In this document: positions 28,001-35,200 of the stretch, piece by piece
Layout: each line of letters begins with the position of its first letter
Position numbering within the stretch: position 1 is the stretch's first letter
Assembly: GCA_036245805.1 (NCBI GenBank)
Contig: BTRK01000005.1
Location: forward strand, 12,338,001-12,402,000
Source: Pristionchus mayeri
Taxonomy: Eukaryota > Nematoda > Chromadorea > Rhabditida > Neodiplogasteridae
Direction: 5' to 3'
Length of the DNA stretch: 64,000 bases
Made by a program: the position numbers and the translations under genes
The notes under the pieces: generated by a model
Databases searched by the model: none
Seen by the model: only the letters and a program-made list of their open reading frames with translations
Told to the model about the DNA's origin: nothing

Positions 28001-30447
28001 AACATTTATTGAAAGGATGGATCAGCAAGGGATGAATCTACGAATTATAATTTTCTTAATTGTATCTATGAATGTATGACTTGGTAACAAGTCGTATTGT
28101 TTTCCTGTTACGACCCGTCGCTGCGTAAGTGTTACTGTGTCGTACCAGAATTTAGAACACTGACACAACTTACTTGAATAACTAAAGATCGCACTGCAAG
28201 ACGTTGATATCTGTACTGAGTTGTGTTTTTTACGAGTAATGTAGATTATATATAACCTTCGAGTTGGTTCGCTTTTCAAATTAGTCTCTTTCATGACCTC
28301 AAGATTCATTTGAACAATCATAGTAATGATTATGAGAATAATGCTGTCGAATATCGGTGTTGCCACTAAAAGTGCAAAACAAAGATGTTCACCGCGGAAG
28401 CGCGTAGGTTCATATAATCAGAGTCGATTATCTCACCAAATGTACGCAAAACGTAAATTTTCGTCCGGAATAATGAAAAAGTACGCACTTCTTCTCTTTA
28501 CCCATTCAAGATCGGAAGGTAGGTATTTCTGAAGCCATTTTAAGCAGTTATTTATTGTTTTTCTAAGTGAATGTCTTGCCTTGGAATGTGCGATAGATTT
28601 GCACATGTAATATGCGAATCCAATCGATCCGGCCAAGGCACAAGTTTGAACGAATGAGAAAAAGATAATTCTATGCCGTCCCGTGAAATTAAGTTTGCTA
28701 GAAGTTCCCAACACGACCTGTACGAAAGACATAATAATGCACGTGCTAGACAATGCCCACTCCTCTCCTATAGTACACACATACAAAATAGGCAAAAGTC
28801 AATTCCGAAATAAGTATAACTAGTACAGCCTGCAATACTACACATGGGGAAGCAATTTCAAGTAATTGTTCACCGCAAACTGGAATGTTCCCAGAACGTT
28901 AGCCATCAGCGAGTCCGAGAACATAATTCCTCGTTGCAACATCGAAAATGGAGCGTACATGTCGGAGAACGTGTCGAGCGTCAGCGAGGAGACCTATCAG
29001 AGCTCAAAAAATGTCAAGGAAAACAATGCACAACACAAATGAAATTGTATTTTCCCAGAGGAACGAATCGACCTACAAAACTATTAGGTTGGTGCAAAAG
29101 TCTTGCGGTTTTTTGATATTTTGCCTTCCATCTTCCTTTCAGTTTAACTGATGAACTTCCGAATATTGATTACTAATGAGGCCTTGTATACTCTTTCATA
29201 TGCGCGCCCTATCAGCATTGTCCAATCGGGGAGGCAAGAACAGGACAATGTTAAATTCGCGAAAATTTATCCATCGAAAACGACACATTTCTCAATATTC
29301 TGTTTCCTCTGAAGCTTGAATGCTCAATTCCTGGTGGTTATATGGAGCTCACATCTTTACCCTATACATACTTTTTCTCATAGATAATGGAAGTTACACC
29401 CTTTTGAGAAATGCATTGATCTGTAAATGACTACATATTGCATTTTTTATGTTGATTTCGCATATTTTTGAAAAATGAGAAATTTAAATTTTCTGAAACG
29501 AGAAAGATGCAGGCGCTAATATTTTTTCTGAGAATAAAGCATATTGGTGGTTGAATATAGCGCACTCATAGTGAAGCCTGTATGTTTGGTCTTCGATGCT
29601 AAAAAATCCGGAAAAGGTTAATGTAGCCAGCATCGGCAGCATATTTTCAATAGCATGTAATTCGGTCCAAACTTAATCGAGACACAGTTGAAACATATTT
29701 TCTGAAAGGGTATACGTAATACTTCTCAGACATCAGTATGGGCAGGTTTCGTGAATGTTGCTAACAAATATCCAGTAAAATACATTTAATGCAAAATGTT
29801 GAGCATCAATTGCAATTGTGTTTATCATAATTTATTGCGTTGATTGCGATATCGGATCGATTGAAATGTGTGCATGTAAGGTACAATCATACCTCTAAAC
29901 ACTGCTATGTTTGTTAGTCATTGTGATTTGGGACAAGATAATTATGATAGTTCAAAGTACGGACACAAAAAACCGCAAGACTTTTGCACCAACCTGATAG
30001 ATAGAGAGGCCAAAGTAGATAGGCATGTTTCTCCTTATTTAATTCTGTCACATCATCTCGCGCATTTTCCTGAACTTGTTAGATGTTTAGAGAGTGTGGG
30101 AATAATAGGACCATCGCGCGAACTCGAATGTGCACAATTTGGAAAAAAGGTCATTTTAGAAACCACGAATGCCGGCTTTTCCCCGCTGAGAGAAAGATGG
30201 AGTAGCTTTAGTCGACTGTAAATATAGACACGCAATACCTGCAAGAAGCAGAGGTATTTCCTGTAGCCCTTGTTGCGAGTGTCGTTGTCTCGGGTTATCA
30301 GCAAAATGATTAAACCGTTGAAAAATGCCAAAATTGCCCCTAAATTTTGTAAAAGGTTTACGATTAAAATGAAGAATAGTCACCGGAGAAATGTTGTACA
30401 AGAATGAGAGCCCGCTCGAAACTTGCATTTGGTTCTGAAGATTCCAT
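19083..30447 (-). CDS. 7TM chemoreceptor-like gene hosting a Maverick in an intron
   Basis: Minus-strand exons: 30,447-30,384; 30,339-30,239 (TM1, ILAFFNGLIILLIT...YRKYLCFLQ); 28,993-28,874 (DTFSDMYAPFSML...); from 28,767 to about 28,580; 28,365-28,257 (IILIIITMIVQ...SEPTRR); 19,378-19,276 (GAIPALNYLIPVTMVICMQF); 19,231-19,083 (TM7, LAPIAWILAAKHTFVSSLM, then YRKRL). The layout (N-terminal YR after TM1, S..T before TM6, YR after TM7) matches nematode serpentine chemoreceptors, perhaps the sri group. The first three exons join in phase, as do the last two. The exon starting at 28,767 changes frame near 28,715 if read as one exon, so the gene may be decaying. M3 lies in intron 2 and the 8.4-kb Maverick in the intron before the last two exons. 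Confidence 0.55.
19523..19528. repeat. Maverick target-site duplication, left copy
   Basis: ATTAAC directly before the AGTAGTAAT terminus, identical to 27,973-27,978. Confidence 0.95.
19529..19610 (+). repeat. Maverick left terminal inverted repeat
   Basis: 82 bp, matching 27,891-27,972 in reverse complement with two mismatches. It contains an internal palindrome ATGCGGCATTTGCCGCAT. CATTCGCCAAAC recurs inward at 19,690 and 19,710. Confidence 0.95.
19791..20416 (-). pseudogene. Maverick packaging ATPase (FtsK/HerA type), frameshifted
   Basis: The start ATG at 20,416 opens a reading with a Walker A motif (GSKQTGKTT) near residues 19-27. The Walker B-like LLILDDLM lies in the 146-codon ORF 20,231-19,791, which ends at the stop. 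Between them, near 20,285-20,292, the frame changes by one base; continuous similarity on both sides shows this is a break, not an intron. The intact protein would be about 208 residues, typical for the genome-packaging ATPase that fills capsids in Polintons and related viruses. It is the first minus-strand gene and is divergent from the minor capsid gene. Confidence 0.8.
20417..20607. promoter_or_regulatory. Divergent intergenic region in the Maverick
   Basis: A 190-bp gap between the divergent ATPase and minor capsid genes, the only place for their promoters. I cannot point to a definite promoter motif. Confidence 0.35.
20608..22051 (+). pseudogene. Maverick minor capsid (penton-like) protein with coiled coil, frameshifted
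   Basis: Three parts. (1) 20,608-21,030: N-terminal segment with FFITLPSNVPDHPENSS...LVRLQEPIKL and the NWKCGLAEM strand, a signature of Polinton minor capsid proteins. (2) About 21,030-21,700: a long highly charged coiled coil with heptad repeats and two copies of DSIQSA/NSIQSA-type units. (3) A C-terminal jelly-roll end (FVYADCVQP...TICTLHFVKK), stop at 22,049-22,051. The frame changes once in the A-run near 21,027-21,033 and again between about 21,725 and 21,800. Penton-like proteins sit at capsid vertices; the coiled coil could act as a fibre-like projection (inference). The next gene starts one base after the stop. Confidence 0.75.
22053..22421 (+). CDS. Maverick small basic virion protein (pVI/pX-like)
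   Basis: 122 residues. I chose ATG 22,053 because the upstream part of the longer ORF overlaps the end of the minor capsid gene. The middle is YQRGRGIAGVVKRLRFAIPS, then an alanine/lysine-rich helix and a basic tail (GSRKRR). Small basic proteins between the minor and major capsid genes are usual in Polintons and resemble adenovirus core or cement peptides; exact homology is uncertain. Its stop overlaps the capsid start as TAATG. Confidence 0.65.
   Translation: MSALNCSEPFDYDKLDFVNLLQNQYGASRYVGIRYQRGRGIAGVVKRLRFAIPSFLDSPIGKEVKQASITAASDMVKGSTASDAFKRAGRRTIRNLTGLGSRKRRISDSIPSENRTYFIPAP
22421..23758 (+). CDS. Maverick major capsid protein
   Basis: An intact 445-residue ORF overlapping the upstream stop by one base. 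Position and sequence fit the double jelly-roll capsid protein of Polintons: EWRYNLQKSYLNLQRSYVQF near residues 51-70, KQFQVYINGVMVEDSSPLYAYRS-type region near 107-127, and a C-terminal strand run ending LYCILHCEQDSLFTID. It would form the hexagonal capsomers of an icosahedral particle. No frameshift or stop is present, in contrast with neighbouring genes. The protein is not named in any annotation I can see; the family call rests on motif pattern and gene order. Confidence 0.9.
   Translation: MHKIVNSKSKKITVPELDLFSIPDTSVGVVNSRYVECPMTNSFSYGSGPIEWRYNLQKSYLNLQRSYVQFTIGLRDKDGKKFTVAADQKLPIAFCQMIGKTLFKQFQVYINGVMVEDSSPLYAYRSIIETELNFDKETKNSTLSLGGYAADEDPTSSASAGYLQRQKWIKTDGEGQFAATLTLNLFSQPRLLLNYVDFKLIGYINDPKFVIDSLELDKDRETHSATMYTYEILDMKLLLHEYELHDSASLAIEQLLKQEKMITYPLTNVEMRSFYVAPGRFDAPECRLLTYALPKRVIMCMVDAQSYQGSQVKSPFNFRHFDVKDAFLECGGRTIPSRPLNLNFDKDLYMPAYLNMLEGTGMGRSTGNNGITRDMFKNGCAFFVFEISPSLDSETFDLINLGPTSFNVKFNKPVPEGGLYCILHCEQDSLFTIDDNRVPHVDALM
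23821..23957. other. Nested stem structure between convergent Maverick genes
   Basis: An outer stem (AACAAACAAA 23,821-23,830 with TTTGTTTGTT 23,912-23,921) encloses GACCTAG (23,840-23,846)/CTAGGTC (23,886-23,892). That stem encloses two hairpins, AGAGC-AAAA-GCTCT and GGAAAC-AAA-GTTTCC. A further CCCTAGGG-GTTTT-CCCTAGGG pair follows (about 23,929-23,949). It lies downstream of the capsid stop and before the integrase stop. It may be a bidirectional 3'-end signal or a structured RNA. Confidence 0.6.
23962..24855 (-). pseudogene. Maverick retroviral-type integrase (DDE), in-frame TGA
   Basis: The 233-codon ORF from ATG 24,855 holds the rve core: first Asp in QADLID, second in ITDRGKEF, Glu in CAVVERFNRTW, so the DDE triad is present. 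The zinc-binding HHCC N-terminus is short or absent. The ORF stops at TGA (24,154-24,156), but the same frame continues to a TAA at 23,962 with a well-formed C-terminal domain (EGDLVRMSHQN..., GWTDEIFQVVQ, TYRLVDVQGEEITG). The TGA therefore interrupts a longer gene of about 298 codons. The enzyme would insert the element and make the 6-bp duplication. It is convergent with the capsid gene. Confidence 0.85.
24890..25483 (-). pseudogene. Maverick conserved ORF (polintovirus-type), in-frame TGA
   Basis: The N-terminal 96 codons (25,483-25,193) carry a helical region (VAVTQKEANAIEMERKLDDI... MRLYQDRLARLINF) resembling a small protein common in Polinton and adinto-type elements. A TGA at 25,193-25,195 ends the ORF, yet the frame stays open for about 100 more codons, proline- and arginine-rich (FQPLPVIPADRVTFRPPKK...), to a TAA at 24,890. 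It overlaps the upstream gene's stop by 4 bases (ATGA type). Function unknown. Confidence 0.6.
25480..25770 (-). CDS. Maverick small conserved helical protein
   Basis: 96 residues, intact. The pattern NSNFLLKILRN...ATNSEIGCLVAVLFNIHK...RNAIVKFLPIIRYIG...KKARELLLT matches a small helical protein often found next to the preceding ORF type in Polinton-like elements. Role unknown. Its start overlaps the upstream zinc-finger gene's stop as TAATG. Confidence 0.65.
   Translation of the reverse strand: MNSRIARNSNFLLKILRNTRLAIRDATNSEIGCLVAVLFNIHKIAFNRSERNAIVKFLPIIRYIGKCRESKKARELLLTFAHHFIRPIVQGVLSLK
25770..26003 (-). CDS. Maverick C2H2 zinc-finger protein
   Basis: 77 residues from ATG 26,003 (an upstream GTG is unlikely to be used). 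Two C2H2-type motifs are visible: CTLCSISVDDLVKHMTEKH and CQACNQVFSSSFSRKRHEKVH. It probably binds DNA or RNA, for example terminal repeats or promoters (inference). It is tightly packed between the protease gene and the next small gene. Confidence 0.7.
   Translation of the reverse strand: MASLCTLCSISVDDLVKHMTEKHSKLYCQACNQVFSSSFSRKRHEKVHPVKTEDLPICQLSIYKSPVDGSISVKVDL
26015..26470 (-). CDS. Maverick adenain-like cysteine protease
   Basis: 151 residues, intact. Catalytic residues appear in order: His in VGTHWLAIV, Asp in HYFDSFGG, and Cys in EVTCGAYCIFVINEM. This is the adenovirus protease/Ulp1 fold used for capsid maturation in Polintons and adenoviruses. Only 11 bases separate it from the zinc-finger start. 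No disabling change is seen. Confidence 0.9.
   Translation of the reverse strand: MNSDEIYSLLSHIPNFLGVFPSDCLPNNTEGNFGLIVNTDPSHVGTHWLAIVVENGICHYFDSFGGRPTIDSILSFCSQFTKCYFNKQKHQAMHEVTCGAYCIFVINEMLFKKKSFHYVVSTFHRVKRNDIYVRKYLAKHFSFHLPISHSL
26480..26749 (-). CDS. Maverick ORF, unknown (89 aa)
   Basis: An intact ORF ending 9 bases before the protease start, in the same direction. Mostly helical and leucine-rich (ALLIELIVFLRQGPLAIGSL). No recognised domain. Tight packing supports expression as part of the block. Confidence 0.5.
   Translation of the reverse strand: MSGWTSPSFSRNDIFKTFHPDDTEGQALLIELIVFLRQGPLAIGSLIELLHFINEGIPKMDISTFIESYCQNLSLTVMNGILKCKFMNR
26792..27130 (-). CDS. Maverick small membrane protein (112 aa)
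   Basis: An N-terminal signal peptide (MLTYILLTSCLAFASEE) is followed by an about 65-residue ectodomain (WIDGAESFIFENGTLFHLG..., with an NGT glycosylation sequon and an NNSK sequon), then one transmembrane helix (IPLVFTLIIIFTSFAFLAYVF) and a very short tail. Type I membrane topology. It is far smaller than a viral fusion protein and I see no fusion peptide, so I do not call it one. Unknown role; possibly an envelope or host-membrane protein. Confidence 0.55.
   Translation of the reverse strand: MLTYILLTSCLAFASEEWIDGAESFIFENGTLFHLGKHNQLRLLNNVQGYLFDNNSKIIFYKHGGIVYSSHNHLPVKFDSGNIPLVFTLIIIFTSFAFLAYVFLQQKLYTYL
27259..27681 (-). CDS. Maverick ORF, unknown (140 aa)
   Basis: An intact ORF. The N-terminal half is helical (RLLDLLCAFPIDKLTDRE... 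LLFRFAYKFGHIT), the C-terminal half is charged and strand-like (KQYHHAKFNVKLNNERE...). No family recognised. It is first in the minus-strand block, apart from an overlapping 81-codon ORF (27,889-27,644) with a low-complexity MHGM-rich start that I consider doubtful. Confidence 0.5.
   Translation of the reverse strand: MNSFAFIIMRSFRLLDLLCAFPIDKLTDRETIFLVKLLFRFAYKFGHITADQVVFKMDEEKDGGRSYFSDAKVDEKQYHHAKFNVKLNNERETKMANLTVDEDYELRTQVKPDPSLPVIVDRANGLHVLESFTVHLRDDE
27891..27972 (-). repeat. Maverick right terminal inverted repeat
   Basis: Reverse complement of 19,529-19,610 with two mismatches; ends ...TTACTACT. Confidence 0.95.
27973..27978. repeat. Maverick target-site duplication, right copy
   Basis: ATTAAC directly after the element end, identical to the left copy. 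Confidence 0.95.
29084..29997. mobile_element. Mariner-type non-autonomous element (M3)
   Basis: The ends TTAGGTTGGTGCAAAAGT and TCAGGTTGGTGCAAAAGT (right end read inward) continue through CTTGCGGTTTTT. TA duplications are at 29,082-29,083 and 29,998-29,999. No transposase ORF. It sits in intron 2 of the chemoreceptor-like gene. Confidence 0.85.
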
Positions 30448-32278
30448 TGAACTGAATTAACAATTCTGCACATGAAATAAAGAAGAACAAAAACAAAGAC
30501 ATTCACGAATTAAGGGTTAAACGTCAATAGAAGCGAAAAAAATCAATAATTAGTTCAAAATTGTTGATTTTGATATTTCGATTGAATTCCAGTTTCATGG
30601 TATAATAGTATCGAAATCAAGTTGGCAAATAATCAACTTTCGAGTGAAATTTATAGAATCGCTTGAACAAATCGCTGTCGAATTTTAATTCCTCTGTTAA
30701 TATGTTAAGAAGAAAAATTAGTGATGCAAATATAGTGAATTATTGATAACATGTTTTACGAGAGACTTTCTGAGAGAACGTAGCTATTTCACCTGTAAGC
30801 CGTACAGTGGAAAATAAAATATTTCACCGTAATAAGTCCCTATGGGTAACTTTTCACGTAATCAACGACCATCACATGCAATGAGGAGTTAGAGATACGG
30901 TCTGCTAGAATTGCTTTAAATGAGGAATATACACAAAATTCAATTTTTGAAGCTATCATATGCATTGCCTAGAGCTCCACAACGATAAGAAGCTCCGAAA
31001 TTTTCACATTGATATCTCCATTTCGAACAGAGTTATAGCTAGTTGGCTGGGAGCCAGATCAGGGAAAGCTCAGGGAAGGGGGCGAGATAGCACGCGACTT
31101 GAAGATAGTGCGTCCCTAGGTGAAACATATTCCAACCGGGCGCGCGTTTGCATTTACTCCTCCTTTAAACACTCTACGTACAGTTGCCTATAGAGAGGGG
31201 AGCTTCCGGTGAAATATGTAGTTTTCTACGTGCGACATCTGCTTAGCTCTCTCAGAAAATATTTCTGATGGTTCTTGTTGTTGGAGTATGTTCACGCTTG
31301 TTAATCGTAGTTGTTTTCTGTGATAATTGTTTGGTGAGACTACAATAGGGTTGAATACAGAGGAAATATTATAATGTTGTAGTTTACCTAGCAGCGGGAT
31401 AAGTGTTCACAGTTTCGATACTGACAGAAATTAAATAATTTTCTATGAGCTGAATGTCCTGCTAGGATTCGGGCAAGTGCAAGTGCGGCATGGCAAGGGC
31501 AAGTGCGTCTCACTAAAATAAGGGAATATTATCCCCAATTAATTGTACAACTAACAAAAATGATGATTCGAATCATGAATTAATTTTTAAAATAATTCGA
31601 TTAAAATGAACAGTGAGGCAGTAATAACGAAGGACTGTTACTCAAGCGCGATTACACTTATCCCTACATAGAATACCACCTGACAATTACGCAGTAGTAT
31701 GTACTAGATCGGGATAAATTTGGTTGCACTTTTTGAAAATTATGTATTTTAGGTTCACGAAACGAAGACGCATCATCATCTCACAAAGACTGGTATGTTC
31801 TCTGCCCACGCGGTGCAAATTGCATGTTACTATTGCCTACCAGACTCCGCATCTGACTCAACTGTCCTACACTATAGCGTATGAACTGACTAGAAGCTTT
31901 CGATCTCTTCAATACAGTCGTAGCTTCAGTTGCATTTATCATTACATTTCCCGTTTTCGCACACTAGTGCATACCTGATCAATCAAGTATACGTGCATGA
32001 TAAGCTGCCAAAATCTCAAAATTTAAATTTCCGCGTGATTCTTTGATGGATCAGTATACTTTTCGCAGTAAAAATAAAATAAAAGAAGAACCTCTCACAA
32101 ATTCCGCAGTGAATACACACATATGTATTCTGCAGAAGTCAATGTATCGATTCAAATCCACACGCTTAATAAATATTGGCACATTCACTTTTGAACAATG
32201 ATGATTTAATTAGGTACACAGCGCAAAAATCCTTCCTTTTTCACGCATCATGAATTTGTGCAAATTATGTCATCTAAA
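30448..32278. other. Intergenic region with dispersed repeats
   Basis: 30,760-31,020 is related to 6,640-6,850. 31,785-31,955 (minus) is a fragment related to the ORF at 18,101-18,430. I see nothing else supportable. Confidence 0.5.
31785..31955 (-). pseudogene. Fragment related to the ORF at 18.1-18.4 kb
   Basis: The minus-strand reading NATEATTVLKRSKASSQFIR... MQFAPRGQRTY aligns with the C-terminal half of the 18,101-18,430 ORF. The N-terminal half is absent here. Confidence 0.5.
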
Positions 32279-35200
32279 TCATAAATCACACATGTCGCGA
32301 ATGAACTCGAACACGGTCTTCCCTGTCTTCCTCATGCTCTCGTACTGACAAAGGTACGCGAAGAGTCGGCCTGAAAGTTTGCATCATTGACTACTTTTCC
32401 AGATAATTGAGAATATTCAGAAAATTGAGCAGACCATTTGTGACTCCTTGATCCTTCAGCATTGTTACCATGCTTGCGAGTTGCTCCGCGAACTCCTTCT
32501 CCTCAAAAATGACCGACTTAAAAAGTTCATGACAACAATAAATATTCAAAAAAGACAACAAAAATGACAAATATTAGGCTGGTGCAAAAGTTTCGCTTCA
32601 AAATTTACTCGGAAGTCTATACCTTGCATCGGTCAAGAGCAATCCTGATATGGTTTTTCTTATTATATCAATGGATGTATACTTTACATATTTCCTCTTA
32701 TAATTAAGATTCACTGTTCCTCTCAGAGCCACATTTCACACAGTGGTAATCCCGAAATTTGATCGACGAAATCGGTCTTTCCATCCTCAGAATTTTTGCG
32801 CGAGATTACGAAACTACCACTTCAAGTGTTCAGTGGAACCATCAACCGATATTTATTAGTTCTTCAAAAGATCTGAAGTTGGATCATTTTCAATTAAATT
32901 TTGTGATAATTTTTGTCGAATACTCAAAAAAATGGGAATTTTGCAAATTTTCGGATAGCATTAATTTTCCTACGATCGACGTTCGATATATTCGATATAA
33001 ACCAATGGATGTGGTGCATCAATACTACCTCAAATAATGCCGGAGTAGTTTTTGGGACAAGTATCGTGTTAAAGAGATAACTTGAAAAATGCCTTGAGGC
33101 GAAACTTTTGCACCAACCTAATATAAACAATTTTAGAATTAATTGGTAAAACGATCTGCATCATACCCCAAATGTGATGTAGACCATCGCGCGGCCGGCT
33201 TTCGATGCAGCAATTAGCTGGATCAGACCTGAACCATTCATTAGAAGGTAAAAGTAAAAGTGGATTCCTTATTCGCGACTGCTTGCAAGCTCACTGTTAA
33301 GTCAGTCCAGCGAGGGCGAAATCACCAACTCTTTTCCTATTCCGTCTTTTCCGGTATATGTATATGTGAAAATATTTATATTTCTTCAATTTAAAAAAAA
33401 ATCGTAAAATCGCGACTCACTCTTGAGCTCCTTGTCGCCTTGGTACACGCCGCAACCCCAGTTGCCAGTAGCTACGGGCCGAGCTGGAACCTCGTTGTTG
33501 GTTCTCATAAATCCAGCGTACGCCTGGAATGATGGAAGACCATTACCTCATTCGATTTGAAATTTAATCTTCCACTAACTTAATTGATTGTTTAGCTGTA
33601 ACACGCACCTTCGCGAGTTCCCTCCTTATGAATTTATCTTCATACTGCATTTCCCTATTCTGCTTGAACGGGTATGCATTGATTGCAACCAACTGGAAAT
33701 TAGCGGAGTTATTATCCATGTTAATGTAAAATTATTGTATCACGTGTATCACGAGTCAGTGGATTTGTGCGGGAACATTTTCAAAAAAAGTTCATGCCCA
33801 TATTATTGCGGGAGAATACCCTAAGTGTAAGATTTCGAAAAATATTGGTCATTGGTCTCAGAGCCGTCAAATAGGAATTATCCGGCTTTGAACCTGGTGA
33901 CACTGCAAATCAGCTCGCATACGACCTAGAAAGCTGGCAAAGGGCTTAAAATGCGCGGAAAATTATTTCCCGTCGTTTTTGAAGCAATCAAAAAATGTTT
34001 TGACCATCAAGGAGTGCAAAACTACAAAATTATTTTGCTGATTAATAAAGAAGAAAAACAATTTATAATATCCGTCGAATAGAATGGTAAACAACGTGGT
34101 TACTAATTTTAGTTGTCTTGAGGTAAGGGAAGATAGATGATGTTACAACATAAGGGAATCGACTCAGTTTGAAAAATGGATTTTGGGGACCTCGATATTT
34201 TCCAAGTTTGCTCATTCCTCACTGGCCAATCTTTGTCCATTATCGGCGAACTCTTTATTAAATTTGAAGTATGCTCCGCAGACTTCAAGAAACTTGCAAA
34301 ATCGTTTGTTTCTATATCTTCAAACATCGAATTTTCGTGGCTCAAAAACGTAAAATCGATGGTGTCAGCAATTTCTAAATTTGATTTTGAGCACATTCTT
34401 GAAAAATCTTGACCGATATTAGCATTTACAATTATTATGGGGTGAAATATTTTGTAAAACATAACGACACTGTATTTTTACTAAAAAGGAAAATTGAAAT
34501 TTTGAACATTTGTAAATAATTATTTTCTTAAATATTCGTTTATTCCGTGTTTTACGTCGTGTTCTAATTAATATCACCTCACAATAATTTTAGAAGCTAA
34601 TATCGGTCAAGAGTTTGCAAGGATGTGCTCAAACTATAATTTAGAAATTGCAGGCACCATCGATCTTCCGTATTTGACCCATGAAAATTCGATGTTTGAA
34701 AATATAGAAACAAAGGATTTTGCAAGTTTCTTGAAGTCTGCGGAGCATACTTCAAATTTAATAAAAAGTTCGCCGATTTTGGACAAAGATTGGCCAGTGA
34801 GGAATGAGCAAACTTGGAAAATATTGAGGTCCCCAAAACCCATTTTTCAAACTGAGTCGATTCCCTTATGTTGTAACATCATCTATCTTCTCTTGCCTAA
34901 AATTAGTAACCGCGTTATGTACCATTCTATTCGAAGGATATTATAAATGAATAATCAATGAGTTCGAGCACGAAGTCGCATTTGACCGAAGTTTTGAAAC
35001 TTGAAGGGTAGGCTTAGCTCGTCAACCCCATTTTTTTACATAATAGACGATATCTTCTTTATTAATCAGCAAAATAATTTTGTAGTTTTGCACTCCTTGA
35101 TGGTCAAAACATTTTTTGATTGCTTCAAAAACGACGGGAAATAATTTTTCGCGCATTTTAAGCCCTTTGCCAGCTTTCTAGGTCGTATGTGAGCTGATTT

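Noticed and set aside
34176..34946. Mirror-image ORFs of 67-117 codons
   Set aside because: Products of the P2 inverted arms, AT-rich, with different frames open in each arm.
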